A stretch of DNA of 54,317 nucleotides from an uncultured Prevotella sp. (GCA_900314455.1 OMVI01000111.1:1-54317); one strand, 5' to 3'. Positions 1-8,991 are shown, counted from the first letter of the stretch. Translations and numbers: made by a program. The notes: generated from the letters alone by a model not told the origin.

Positions 1-70
1 CCCCTATCAGCACCCGCAGCAATATCAGTGGTAAAATCGCCAAAAGTCCTTTTTTGTTGCTCACTGACAT
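1..70 (-). CDS. Partial membrane protein, N-terminus only
   Basis: This is the start of a gene that runs off the left edge. An ATG at 70-68 opens a frame reading MSVSNKKGLLAILPLILL and stays open to the edge. It lies 5 bases after the uxaA stop codon, and AAGGA sits just upstream of the ATG, so it is probably translated as the next cistron after uxaA. A short basic stretch followed by a long hydrophobic run suggests a first transmembrane helix. A transporter would fit the uronate operon, but only 23 codons are visible and no family can be assigned. Confidence 0.6.
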   Translation of the reverse strand, partial: MSVSNKKGLLAILPLILLRVLIG

Positions 71-75
71 AATCC

Positions 76-1572
76 TTATAGTGTTACACCGTTCTTGAAT
101 ATGGCTATCTCACTGTAGCCGTTAATCTCGTTGCGGGCCTTCTCGCCACTTGCAACGCTGATTATCTTGTCGATGAACGCATCGCGAACCGACTTCATAT
201 CCTTGCCAAGCAGCAGCTGACCGGCGTTGAAGTCAATCCAGTTGGGCTTGCGGGCGAACAAGTCATTGTTAGTTGAAATCTTCATGGTCGGTACGAATGT
301 GCCGAAAGGCGTTCCACGACCGGTCGTGAAAGTTATAATCTGGCATCCGGCAGCGGCAAGTGCGGTCGCTGCAACGAGGTCGTTACCCGGTGCTGACAAC
401 AGGTTGAGACCGTTGTGCTCTATACGTCCTGCATACTCCATAACGCCACTTACGTATGCCTTACCACATTTTTGGGTGCAGCCCAGGGCCTTGTCTTCAA
501 GCGTAGAGATACCGCCAGCCTTGTTGCCCGGTGAAGGATTCTCACCGACAGGCTCACCATGGCTGAGGAAGTATTCCTTGAAGTTGTTTATCATTGATAC
601 AGTCTGGCCGAAGAGCTCACGTGTCTTGCAACGGTTCATGAGGATTGTCTCAGCACCGAACATCTCCGGTACCTCTGTAAGGACAGTTGTACCACCCTGG
701 GCAACGAGCCAGTCGCTCATCTCACCAACGAGTGGATTGGCTGTGATACCACTGAATCCGTCACTTCCTCCACACTTCAGTCCGACGCGCAATTTGCTGA
801 TTGGAACATCCTCACGCTTGTCGTTCTTAGCCTGTTCGTAGAGTTTGCGAAGTATCTTCATTCCTTCCTCAAGCTCATCACCATCAACTTTCTGAGTTAT
901 AAGGAGTTTGATGCGGTCCTTATCGTAGTCGCCAAGCAACTCCATGAACGCATCTGGCTGATTGTTTTCGCAACCAAGTGAGAGGACAAGTACTCCGCCA
1001 GCGTTCGGGTGAAGACAGATGTCACGGAGCACACGGCGCGTGCTTTCGTGGTCGGCGTCAAGCTGAGAGCAGCCGTAATTGTGGTGCCAGCAGTGTATTG
1101 CGTCAATGCCTTCGAGGTGAGTTTCCTCCTTCAGTCTGCGCACAAGTTCTTCGCCAATGCCGTTGACACAGCCTACGGTAGGTACAATCCATATCTCGTT
1201 GCGTGTTCCGACATCGCCGTTCTTGCGGACATAGCCTTTGAATGTGCGGTTCTCCTTAGGTATGTCGAGGTTCACCTCTACTGGATGATATTCGTATGTC
1301 AATGTTCCGGCAAGGTTGGTCTTGAGATTCTTCTCGTTAACCCACTGTCCTGCCTTGAGCGCTTCACGTGCGTGGCCGATTGGATAACCATATTTTATGA
1401 TGTTCTCGCCTTCTGCCACATCTTTAATTAGTACTTTGTGGCCTGCCGGAGTGTCCTGAAGTACGTTGATAGTCTTACCGTCAACGCTGATAGTCTCACT
1501 CTTAGTGAACGGGCGAAGACAGACGACTACTGAGTCGGCGGGATTGATTTTGATGAATGAAGATTGTTCCAT
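76..1572 (-). CDS. uxaA: Altronate dehydratase UxaA
   Basis: UxaA removes water from D-altronate to give 2-keto-3-deoxygluconate (KDG), the third step of galacturonate breakdown in the cytoplasm. The 498-residue protein has the full family length. It has an N-terminal SAF-like domain (about 1-95), then the catalytic part with typical stretches GYVRKNGDVGTRNEIWIVPT near 120 and CHPNAGG- and LGCENNQ-like segments near 200-215. The frame extends upstream to a GTG at 1596, but the ATG at 1572 matches the usual UxaA N-terminus and is preferred. It follows the lacI gene at 1668 on the same strand with no recognisable promoter between them, so the two are probably cotranscribed. UxaB, the preceding enzyme, is encoded at 40450-41940. 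Confidence 0.93.
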   Translation of the reverse strand: MEQSSFIKINPADSVVVCLRPFTKSETISVDGKTINVLQDTPAGHKVLIKDVAEGENIIKYGYPIGHAREALKAGQWVNEKNLKTNLAGTLTYEYHPVEVNLDIPKENRTFKGYVRKNGDVGTRNEIWIVPTVGCVNGIGEELVRRLKEETHLEGIDAIHCWHHNYGCSQLDADHESTRRVLRDICLHPNAGGVLVLSLGCENNQPDAFMELLGDYDKDRIKLLITQKVDGDELEEGMKILRKLYEQAKNDKREDVPISKLRVGLKCGGSDGFSGITANPLVGEMSDWLVAQGGTTVLTEVPEMFGAETILMNRCKTRELFGQTVSMINNFKEYFLSHGEPVGENPSPGNKAGGISTLEDKALGCTQKCGKAYVSGVMEYAGRIEHNGLNLLSAPGNDLVAATALAAAGCQIITFTTGRGTPFGTFVPTMKISTNNDLFARKPNWIDFNAGQLLLGKDMKSVRDAFIDKIISVASGEKARNEINGYSEIAIFKNGVTL

Positions 1573-1667
1573 TTTCGTTTGTTTTGATTTTATCACTAAT
1601 GTTAATGTATATCTTTATTGTCTATATGTTACTTGTTGATTTTCAGAAAGATGTATTTGTTCAACAT

Positions 1668-2732
1668 TTAAATTGGCATACGGTGATAGAAGTCGATATT
1701 TTCTTTCGACAGAAGCTCTATCGGCATGTAGTTGATTGGCTGCACCTTCTTCTTCAGGACGATAGCTCTGAACAGTGTGTCGATACACGAGAAGCCCTGC
1801 TGGAAGGCATGCTGCGCTATCAGGAATGAAATTGCACCTGCCTTTAAGTCCTTCTTGTTCTTGTCGACAACATCATATCCCATTATCTGAATGTCCCTGC
1901 GGTTGGTCTTAAGCAGGAAATCGCCTACGATGTAAGCACGTGACGTCAGAGTGATACAGTGATGAACGCTCGGGTGGGATGTAAAGAACTTCTCCAGTTT
2001 TGAGTCGTAGTGCTTGCGGTCGGAATCGCTTTCAAGGTCTATCTCTACTATCTTGACATCGGGGAAGTGGTCTTTCATATAATGACGGAAGCCAACTTCA
2101 CGGTTAGCCTGCTGCTTACTGGCAACGGTACCATTGTTAGTTTGCTTCATGAGCATTATTTCCTTTTCGTCATGGGCTATCAGCATCAGCATCTTGGCTG
2201 CAAAATATCCGCTCTGGAATGAATCCTGTCCGTAGAAAGACAATGGCTTCAGGTCGGGCATAAAGGAGTCGAGGAGTATGAAAGAGATGTTGCGCTGGTG
2301 CAGTTTGTCAGTGAAATTGCGTGTTGTGTCAAGACTGCTGGGTACCAACACTACTCCGTCGGGGTTGTTCCGGAGACATTCTATGGATGTTTCGTTGAAT
2401 GATTCGGGGTTAAAACGCTCATAATAAAGGAATTTGACATCAATTTGAAAGTCACTACGCTGGTCCTTTGCCTTCAATGCCCCTTTCTCAATGTCCTCCC
2501 AATAAGCCTCACTACCGTGACTCGGAAGCACTATATAGAACGTGTATGACCTGTTGTAGGCCAAAGCACTGGCATAAGCGTTGGGCTGATAGTTCATCTC
2601 TTTTAATGCCTTTTCAACCTTCTCACGGGCGGCTAGGGAGACATTGGGACGGTCATGCAAAACTCTGTCGACCGTTCCAGCCGACACTCCGGCTCTTTCA
2701 GCTATGTCTATGATTCTTATTTTGTCAGCCAT
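1668..2732 (-). CDS. LacI-family transcriptional regulator (first copy)
   Basis: This is a 354-residue DNA-binding regulator. The N-terminal LacI helix-turn-helix is at about 5-30 (IRIIDIAERAGVSAGTVDRV) with the hinge helix near 45-58, followed by a periplasmic-binding-protein-like sensor domain (about 65-345). It lies between uxaA (same strand, downstream) and kdgK (divergent), so a role as the local hexuronate or KDG sensor is the natural inference. A -7 box lies 44 bases upstream at 2777-2784. Palindromes in the divergent spacer (2831-2850 and 2909-2924) are candidate binding sites. The effector is not known. The second LacI protein in the window (52871-53887) is clearly different in sequence. 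Confidence 0.9.
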   Translation of the reverse strand: MADKIRIIDIAERAGVSAGTVDRVLHDRPNVSLAAREKVEKALKEMNYQPNAYASALAYNRSYTFYIVLPSHGSEAYWEDIEKGALKAKDQRSDFQIDVKFLYYERFNPESFNETSIECLRNNPDGVVLVPSSLDTTRNFTDKLHQRNISFILLDSFMPDLKPLSFYGQDSFQSGYFAAKMLMLIAHDEKEIMLMKQTNNGTVASKQQANREVGFRHYMKDHFPDVKIVEIDLESDSDRKHYDSKLEKFFTSHPSVHHCITLTSRAYIVGDFLLKTNRRDIQIMGYDVVDKNKKDLKAGAISFLIAQHAFQQGFSCIDTLFRAIVLKKKVQPINYMPIELLSKENIDFYHRMPI

Positions 2733-2776
2733 CGTTAAGCAAATTAGTATGCTAAGTATGTTCGTTTCTTAGATTG

Positions 2777-2784
2777 CAAAATTA
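2777..2784 (-). promoter_or_regulatory. -7 box of the lacI-uxaA transcript
   Basis: TAATTTTG on the minus strand matches the Bacteroidetes -7 consensus TAnnTTTG. No good -33 TTTG is visible at the expected spacing, so the promoter may be weak or need help. Confidence 0.55.
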
Positions 2785-2830
2785 GCAATAAAAGTTGAAT
2801 TGTGCGAACACAGTCTGTTTTATTTTTGTA

Positions 2831-2850
2831 ACAAGTTGAAAAAAACTTGT
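2831..2850. promoter_or_regulatory. Palindrome in the lacI-kdgK spacer
   Basis: ACAAGTT and AACTTGT form a perfect 7-bp inverted repeat around a GAAAAA spacer. It lies between the divergent -7 boxes. CAAGTTGAAAA recurs at about 2930-2940. It is a candidate operator or upstream activator site; the bound protein is unknown. Confidence 0.4.
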
Positions 2851-2879
2851 TTTTATTTCATGATATGGATTTTTTTGGC

Positions 2880-2887
2880 TAACTTTG
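2880..2887 (+). promoter_or_regulatory. -7 box of the kdgK-eda transcript
   Basis: TAACTTTG is a perfect -7 element. Transcription would start near 2893, giving a leader of about 100 bases before kdgK. No clear TTTG lies 19-21 bases upstream. Confidence 0.65.
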
Positions 2888-2908
2888 CGACATATAAGCT
2901 AAACCAAC

Positions 2909-2924
2909 TGTACGTGACCGTACA
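2909..2924. promoter_or_regulatory. Candidate operator in the kdgK leader
   Basis: TGTACG, four bases (TGAC), then CGTACA is a perfect inverted repeat. It starts about 15 bases after the predicted transcription start, where a bound repressor would block kdgK-eda expression. The adjacent LacI regulator is the first candidate to bind it. Confidence 0.5.
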
Positions 2925-2989
2925 AAAGGCAAGTTGAAAAGCAAACTCTATTTTAATATCAATAACAAACTAATTTAAAAAAACAAACA

Positions 2990-4012
2990 ATGGCTAAAGT
3001 TGTTACAATGGGCGAGATTATGCTCCGCCTTTCCCCAGAGGGAAACGATCGTTTTATCCAGTCAGACTCATTCCGCATCATCCCTGGTGGTGGTGAGGCT
3101 AATGTGGCAGTGTCGCTTGCAAACTACGGACACGAGGCTTACTTCGTTACAAAACTGCCTAGCCACGAGATTGGACAGATTGCTGTGAACGCCCTCCGTC
3201 GTTATGGTGTCAAGACCGACTACATCGCACGTGGTGGCGACCGCGTAGGACTGTACTACGCTGAGACAGGTGCCGCTATGCGTCCTTCAAAGGTTATCTA
3301 TGACCGCGCCCACAGTGCTATTGCCGAAGCTGACCCATCTGATTTCGATTTCGATAAGATTATGGAAGGCGCTGCTTGGTTCCACTGGTCAGGTATCACT
3401 CCTGCTATCAGCGACAAGGCTGCTGAGCTTACACGTCTCGCTTGTGAGGCTGCTAAGCGTCACGGAGTTACCGTATCGGTTGACCTTAACTTCCGTAAGA
3501 AGCTCTGGACTTCAGAGAAGGCTATCTCAATCATGAAGCCTCTGATGAAGTATGTTGATGTTTGCATAGGTAATGAGGAAGATGCTCAGCTCTGCCTCGG
3601 CTTCAAGCCTGATGCTGACGTTGAGAGTGGTAAGACTGACGCTGCCGGCTATTACAATATCTTCAAGGGTATGATGAAGGAGTTCGGCTTCAAGTATGTT
3701 GTTTCTACTCTTCGTGAGTCTTACAGCGCAACATACAATGGCTGGAAAGCTCTTATCTACAATGGTAAGGACTTCTATGAGAGCAAGCACTACGACATCA
3801 ATCCTATCATCGACCGTGTAGGTGGTGGCGACTCCTTCGCTGGTGGTCTTATCCACGGTTTGCTGACTATGAAGGATCAGGGCGAGGCTCTTGAGTATGC
3901 AGTTGCTGCATCTGCTCTGAAGCACACTATACCTGGCGACTTCAATCTCGTTAGCGAAGCTGAGGTAAAGAGCCTTGCTGCAGGTAACGCTTCTGGCCGT
4001 GTTCAGAGATAA
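2990..4012 (+). CDS. kdgK: 2-keto-3-deoxygluconate kinase KdgK
   Basis: KdgK phosphorylates KDG to 2-keto-3-deoxy-6-phosphogluconate with ATP. The 340-residue protein is a PfkB/ribokinase-family sugar kinase. An N-terminal glycine-rich substrate motif is visible (GGGEANVAVSLANYG near 33-47). The C-terminal PfkB signature DRVGGGDSFAGGLIHGL (about 274-290) carries the catalytic aspartate in GGGDSF. It is followed after 98 bases by eda, the next enzyme, and shares a promoter with it. Sequence and context together make KDG more likely than fructose as substrate, although PfkB specificity cannot be proved from motifs alone. Confidence 0.88.
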   Translation: MAKVVTMGEIMLRLSPEGNDRFIQSDSFRIIPGGGEANVAVSLANYGHEAYFVTKLPSHEIGQIAVNALRRYGVKTDYIARGGDRVGLYYAETGAAMRPSKVIYDRAHSAIAEADPSDFDFDKIMEGAAWFHWSGITPAISDKAAELTRLACEAAKRHGVTVSVDLNFRKKLWTSEKAISIMKPLMKYVDVCIGNEEDAQLCLGFKPDADVESGKTDAAGYYNIFKGMMKEFGFKYVVSTLRESYSATYNGWKALIYNGKDFYESKHYDINPIIDRVGGGDSFAGGLIHGLLTMKDQGEALEYAVAASALKHTIPGDFNLVSEAEVKSLAAGNASGRVQR

Positions 4013-4025
4013 AAACTCTTTGCTT

Positions 4026-4061
4026 CGTGATGGTACCGATAGTTAAAGCGGTACTGTCACG
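4026..4061 (+). other. Intercistronic hairpin between kdgK and eda
   Basis: CGTGATGGTACC pairs with GGTACTGTCACG (5 bp, a two-base mismatch, 5 bp) around a 12-base loop. No T-run follows, so it is more likely an mRNA processing or stability element than a terminator. Confidence 0.5.
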
Positions 4062-4110
4062 TTGCTCTTAATGGCAATATGATTAACTTTTAAAATATCA
4101 ATTAAAAGAA

Positions 4111-4782
4111 ATGGCAAGATTCAATAAAGTACAAGTTATGACAGCCATGAAGGAAACTGGTATGGTTCCGGTATTCTTCAATAGCGATATTGAAATCTGT
4201 AAGAACGTAGTAAAGGCTTGCTACGAGGGTGGTGTTCGTGTTTTCGAGTTTACTAACCGTGGCGACTTCGCTCACGAGATATTCGGTGAGCTTGTTAAGT
4301 GGGCTGCTAAAGAGTGCCCGGAGCTTATCCTCGGTGCAGGTACCGTTATAGATGCTCCTACAGCAGCTCTGTATATCCAGCTCGGCGCAAACTTCATTGT
4401 AGGTCCTAACTTCAACCCGGAGATTGCTCCTGTTTGCAACCGCCGTCTCGTTCCTTACAGCCCAGGTTGTGGCTCTGTATCTGAAGTATCTAATGCTCAG
4501 GCTGCCGGCTGCGACGTAACAAAGGTATTCCCAGCAGGAAACGTTGGTGGTCCTTCGTTCGTTAAGAACATCCTCGGTCCGCTGCGTTGGTCTAACATCA
4601 TGGTAACAGGTGCTGTTTCTCCAGACAAGGAGAACCTCACTGAGTGGATTAAGAGTGGAGTACTCTGCGTTGGCATGGGCTCTAAGCTCTTCCCGAAGGA
4701 CGTTATCGCAGCTAAGAACTGGAAGGCTATCACAGATAAGTGTGTAGAGGCTCTTGGATATATCAAGGCAGCACGCGCTTAA
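4111..4782 (+). CDS. eda: KDPG aldolase (2-dehydro-3-deoxy-phosphogluconate aldolase)
   Basis: Eda splits KDPG into pyruvate and glyceraldehyde-3-phosphate, the last step of the pathway. The 223-residue protein is a class I aldolase barrel of the KDPG/KHG family. Visible motifs are GGVRVFEFTNRG (about 41-52) with the conserved glutamate, LGAGTV near 75, and TKVFPAGNVGG (from 137) where K138 is the expected Schiff-base lysine. It follows kdgK in the same direction. The sensor kinase gene starts only 7 bases after its stop codon, so the two are almost certainly on one transcript. Confidence 0.92.
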   Translation: MARFNKVQVMTAMKETGMVPVFFNSDIEICKNVVKACYEGGVRVFEFTNRGDFAHEIFGELVKWAAKECPELILGAGTVIDAPTAALYIQLGANFIVGPNFNPEIAPVCNRRLVPYSPGCGSVSEVSNAQAAGCDVTKVFPAGNVGGPSFVKNILGPLRWSNIMVTGAVSPDKENLTEWIKSGVLCVGMGSKLFPKDVIAAKNWKAITDKCVEALGYIKAARA

Positions 4783-4789
4783 TAACGCA

Positions 4790-7700
4790 ATGACTACGAA
4801 AGGCTTCATAGGGCTCGTATGCCTTTGGAGCCTTTTGTTCTTTTCGGCTTGTCAACCTCAATCAAACTCAAAGGTCGACAATCTGAACACAATATCCTAT
4901 AGCTATCACTATCGTAACCTGGACTCTGTTTACCATTATGCCTCAAAGGCTCTTGCCATATCCGGCAATTATGACGACGGGAAAGCAGAGGCGATGAACA
5001 ATCTGGCTTTCTACTACATTTCAAAAATGCAATACGGCAAAGCTGACACTTTGCTAGATTCTGTTACATCTATTACAGATAACCAGGTAGAACTCCTCGT
5101 GGCTGACGTCCAGCACATGCGTTTGTGCCAGCGCCGCTCGTACAATAAGGAATTCTACGACTATCATGAGCGTGCAATCAGGCGATTGCGTAGAATTGAT
5201 GAGGAAAAGGGTGTCCTCTCCGGTAGGCTTCAATTGAGGTATATCTATGCGTCGACTGAGTTCAATATAGTAACTTCCACATATTATTATTATGTAGGTC
5301 TTGAGCGACAATGTGCCCAGGCAATACATAGAATAGACCCGGAGGGTGACCTACGCAAGGATACTGCACAATATCTTAATTATCTTTATAATGTCGGTTC
5401 TGGTGGAATAATCACCGAAGGAACGCAGGATGAGATTAATCAGCAGGAATTCGACAACCTCATCCGGTGTTATATGCTGGCACAGAAATACCACTATCCA
5501 TTCTTTGAAGCAAACTCTCTGCAGGCAATGAGTGAACATCTAATGACTCCGGAGGTACGTGATAAGCTTATCGCGGATAATCTTCCAGCAATGAAATTCA
5601 TCAATAAAGACATGATGCCGGATAGTTTGCTTGCTGGAAACCTAGCCTTGCGTTCGATGGATATCTTTAATTCATTTGGTGATGTATACCAAATTGCAGG
5701 CGCATACCGTACTCTTGCATCTTGCTATTGGCAGATAAAGGATTATAATTCGGCAATAGCGTGTCTCCAGAATGCCCTCGAAAAGGACACAGCCATCAAT
5801 CAAGCACCGGATTTGGTGGCTTCAATCCGCGAGCAGCTCAGCATCGTTTATTCGGCTGTCAACGACAAACACAACAGCGACTACAACCGCAATATCTACT
5901 TGGACTTGCAGGAACAGACTCGACAGGACAGATACTATGAGTCGCGTGCTGACCAATTGGCTCGTTCTTCAGCACAACTCAACTGGATGATTATGTCTGT
6001 TGTGTTGATGATAATCCTCGTTATCCTCCTGCTTTTTGCGTTTCATCGACTTCGACTTCGCAACGACAAGAAGAATTCCTTAGACGAATTGCTTAACCCT
6101 TTGCGCCAATGGCAGAAGCGATACGACGAGCACATGGAGCAAATGAGTGAGCGATATGATACCATTACAGAGGAATATGCAGCCAGCATGTCGCATATTG
6201 TCGATAGTAAGCGCCGTAATCTGGAGCAACGTGCAAAGATTTCACTTGTAAACAGTATTATACCATTTATCGACCGCATACTTAATGAGATTAAACGGTT
6301 GGTTACAAGAAAAGAGCCTGATGACGTTCGCAAAGACCGTTATACGTATATTGCAGAGTTGACTGACAAGATAAACGACTACAACTCAGTCTTGACGGAG
6401 TGGATACAGCTACGTCAGGGGCAGTTGAGTCTGCACATCGAGAGTTTTGCTTTGCAGGATTTGTTCGATGTTGTTTCGAAGAGTCGCATGAGCTTTCAAC
6501 TGAAAGGCGTCACTCTTGATGTCAAGAAGACAGATGCCGTGGTAAAGGCTGACCGCATTCTGACCCTCTTCATGATTAATACTATTGCCGACAATGCCCG
6601 TAAATTCACAGAAAAGGGTGGCAAAGTGACAATCTCATCCACAACAGCTGACAAATATGTTGAAGTCTCTATTGCAGATAATGGTATTGGAATGACAGAT
6701 GAAGAATTGTCCGGAATATTCGACCACAAGATTTATAATGGACATGGCTTTGGACTGATGAACTGTCGTGGTATCATAGACAAGTACAAAAAGATAAGTC
6801 CTATTTTTAGTGTATGCTCGTTATCGGCTGAAAGCAAGAAGGGAGTTGGCAGTCGTTTCTTCTTCCGTTTGCCAAAGGGTATTGTACGGTTACTGCTAGC
6901 TTTGTCTATTATGGCATTCCCGGTGCATTCCGTTGCAGCAACATCCCCATTGCTAGAGAAAGCGGCAGCTTTTGCAGACTCTACATATTATAGTAATATT
7001 GCTGGCACATACGACTGTACGGTTGCTTTTGCTGACAGTTCAATGAAGTATCTTAACAAGTTCTACCTTGAGAAACAGCCTAACGGTAAGAACTTAATGG
7101 TCATGGAAGGAGACGTTGTCTGGATACCGGCTGAAATAAAGTGGTTCCACGATAGTCTCCAAACCAATTATCAGGTTATAATGACAATACGCAACGAGAC
7201 CGCTGTTGCTGCACTCGCCCTTCACAATTGGCAGCTCTATCGCTATAACAACAAAGCATATACACAGCTTTTCAAGGAGAATTCCGCTGACGCGACGCTT
7301 GACAACTATTGTAGGGTAATGCAACGTTCGGAAACTAACAAGAATGTTGCAATGGCTTTCCTACTATTGCTTTTACTGTCTATCTTTCCGGCATACTACA
7401 TTATTTATTATAGGCACAGAGTCTATTTTAAATATTGTATTGAACAAGTGAAACGCGTGAACAGCATACTTCTTGACGATACGTCTGACAAAGAGAAATT
7501 GCGGAAGATAACCCCGATACCCACAGACCGTTTCCCTGAGCAGCTGAAAGACATCGTACAAAAGATAAAAGAAGCGTTGAAAACGGCAACAAACCGCAAT
7601 GAGGCCAGTCTTGTTAACATAGAACTTGCCGATGACGAGCTTCGTCGTGCAGAGTATGAGAACCAAAAGTTGTACATAACAAACAGTGTTCTCGACAACT

Positions 7701-8254
7701 GTCTTTCTACGTTGAAGCACGAAACAATGTATTATCCGTCACGAATCCGCCAACTTATTGACGGTTCCGACGACAATTTGCAGTCCATCCGTGAACTTGC
7801 GGAGTACTATAAGGAGTTATACTCGATTCTCAGCACACAGGCAATGCGTCAGGTTGAAAGTGTAAAGCTTGTTTGTAAACCGTTTAACGTGAGCGAAGTT
7901 CTAAAGGACGGAGAATGGAAAGGTGACGATTTGGAACTCCTTGGAGACAAAGACATGGTTGTTTACATGATGAGCATTCTCCGAAAGCAAAACAATGACA
8001 AGGACTTAGACATACAGGTATCACGGCTTGGTAGCCAATATGCCTCATTGAAGGTGCGTTTATCCGAGGTCAATTGCGACCAGGAAGAATGCATGCAGTT
8101 GTTCTCTCCTTCAAGAGGCCACCTTCCATACCTGCTTTGCAGGCAGATAGCTCGAGATAATGGAGAAGCGACGAACTGCCGCGGATGTGGAATAACGGCA
8201 ACGCCAAGTGATAGAGGAGTGGTCATCTCTGTAGTCTTAACAGCAAGAAAATAA
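4790..8254 (+). CDS. Sensor kinase with two kinase-like modules (TPR, lipoprotein signal)
   Basis: This 1154-residue membrane sensor resembles the Bacteroidales DUF5112/DUF5113-type kinases (family assigned from memory). The longest frame begins with TTG inside eda; the ATG at 4790 gives a clean lipoprotein signal (LLFFSAC, Cys21) and is preferred. Order: periplasmic TPR-like helices (about 40-390); TM helix (397-420); coiled coil; a HATPase domain with N-box NTIADNARKF (about 597), DNGIGM (630) and GHGFGL (650). Then comes a second signal-like hydrophobic segment (697-715), a second periplasmic stretch, a TM helix (852-875), a coiled coil, and a second kinase-like part with STLKHET containing H977 and a degenerate ATPase end. 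The first module has no histidine at the usual acceptor place. The next gene is its probable response regulator. Confidence 0.8.
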   Translation: MTTKGFIGLVCLWSLLFFSACQPQSNSKVDNLNTISYSYHYRNLDSVYHYASKALAISGNYDDGKAEAMNNLAFYYISKMQYGKADTLLDSVTSITDNQVELLVADVQHMRLCQRRSYNKEFYDYHERAIRRLRRIDEEKGVLSGRLQLRYIYASTEFNIVTSTYYYYVGLERQCAQAIHRIDPEGDLRKDTAQYLNYLYNVGSGGIITEGTQDEINQQEFDNLIRCYMLAQKYHYPFFEANSLQAMSEHLMTPEVRDKLIADNLPAMKFINKDMMPDSLLAGNLALRSMDIFNSFGDVYQIAGAYRTLASCYWQIKDYNSAIACLQNALEKDTAINQAPDLVASIREQLSIVYSAVNDKHNSDYNRNIYLDLQEQTRQDRYYESRADQLARSSAQLNWMIMSVVLMIILVILLLFAFHRLRLRNDKKNSLDELLNPLRQWQKRYDEHMEQMSERYDTITEEYAASMSHIVDSKRRNLEQRAKISLVNSIIPFIDRILNEIKRLVTRKEPDDVRKDRYTYIAELTDKINDYNSVLTEWIQLRQGQLSLHIESFALQDLFDVVSKSRMSFQLKGVTLDVKKTDAVVKADRILTLFMINTIADNARKFTEKGGKVTISSTTADKYVEVSIADNGIGMTDEELSGIFDHKIYNGHGFGLMNCRGIIDKYKKISPIFSVCSLSAESKKGVGSRFFFRLPKGIVRLLLALSIMAFPVHSVAATSPLLEKAAAFADSTYYSNIAGTYDCTVAFADSSMKYLNKFYLEKQPNGKNLMVMEGDVVWIPAEIKWFHDSLQTNYQVIMTIRNETAVAALALHNWQLYRYNNKAYTQLFKENSADATLDNYCRVMQRSETNKNVAMAFLLLLLLSIFPAYYIIYYRHRVYFKYCIEQVKRVNSILLDDTSDKEKLRKITPIPTDRFPEQLKDIVQKIKEALKTATNRNEASLVNIELADDELRRAEYENQKLYITNSVLDNCLSTLKHETMYYPSRIRQLIDGSDDNLQSIRELAEYYKELYSILSTQAMRQVESVKLVCKPFNVSEVLKDGEWKGDDLELLGDKDMVVYMMSILRKQNNDKDLDIQVSRLGSQYASLKVRLSEVNCDQEECMQLFSPSRGHLPYLLCRQIARDNGEATNCRGCGITATPSDRGVVISVVLTARK

Positions 8255-8265
8255 TAAAACACATT

Positions 8266-8991
8266 ATGGATAAATTCAAAGTAATAATTGTTGAAGATGT
8301 ACCTTTGGAACTGAAAGGTACAGAGGGCATTTTCAAAAGCGACATTCCCGAAGCTGAAATAATCGGAACGGCAGAAAGCGAAGAAGATTACTGGCGGCTG
8401 ATGAAGCAGAATCTACCTGACTTAGTGCTCTTGGATTTAGGTCTTGGAGGCTCAACTACGGTCGGAGTGGAAATATGCAGACAGACGAAAGAGAAATACC
8501 CAGACATCAAGATACTCATTTTTACAGGCGAAATACTCAACGAGAAATTGTGGGTCGACGTCCTTGACGCTGGCGCAGACGGCATTTGCCTTAAGAGTGG
8601 GGAACTGCTGACACGCGGTGATGTAGCAAGTGTGATGAGCGGAAAGAAACTTGTATTCAATCAGCCTATACTTGAGAAGATTGTAGAGCGTTTCAAGCAG
8701 AGTGTCAATGCGCAACTTCTGCATCAGGAAGCTATGGTCGACTACGAGATAGACGAATACGACGAGCGCTTCCTTCGCCATCTTGCGTTGGGCTATACAA
8801 AGGAACAGATAACGAATTTACGAGGAATGCCTTTCGGAGTAAAGAGTTTGGAGAAGCGACAGAATGAACTTGTGCAAAAGTTATTTCCCGATGGCAATGG
8901 CGGAATGAGCGTCAATGCAACCCGTCTCGTCGTCCGCGCTCTTGAGCTACGTATCCTTGACATTGACAACCTGCATCCTGACGAAGAGTAA
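8266..8991 (+). CDS. Response regulator with receiver and C-terminal helix-turn-helix-like domain
   Basis: This 241-residue protein is the likely partner of the kinase just upstream (11-base gap). The receiver domain (about 4-125) has the acidic pair E10-D11, the phospho-acceptor D57 in VLLDLG, and T/K positions in IFTG and CLKSG. The C-terminal part (about 163-230) contains LALGYTKEQITNLRGM and VKSLEKRQNELVQKL, which look like a LuxR/NarL-type helix-turn-helix and recognition helix, although divergent. It is probably a DNA-binding regulator. Cotranscription with eda suggests a link to sugar or uronate use, but the targets are unknown. Confidence 0.85.
   Translation: MDKFKVIIVEDVPLELKGTEGIFKSDIPEAEIIGTAESEEDYWRLMKQNLPDLVLLDLGLGGSTTVGVEICRQTKEKYPDIKILIFTGEILNEKLWVDVLDAGADGICLKSGELLTRGDVASVMSGKKLVFNQPILEKIVERFKQSVNAQLLHQEAMVDYEIDEYDERFLRHLALGYTKEQITNLRGMPFGVKSLEKRQNELVQKLFPDGNGGMSVNATRLVVRALELRILDIDNLHPDEE

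Noticed and set aside
1573-1596. Upstream GTG start for uxaA
   Set aside because: It adds a lysine-rich tail not seen in UxaA proteins; the ATG at 1572 gives the normal N-terminus.
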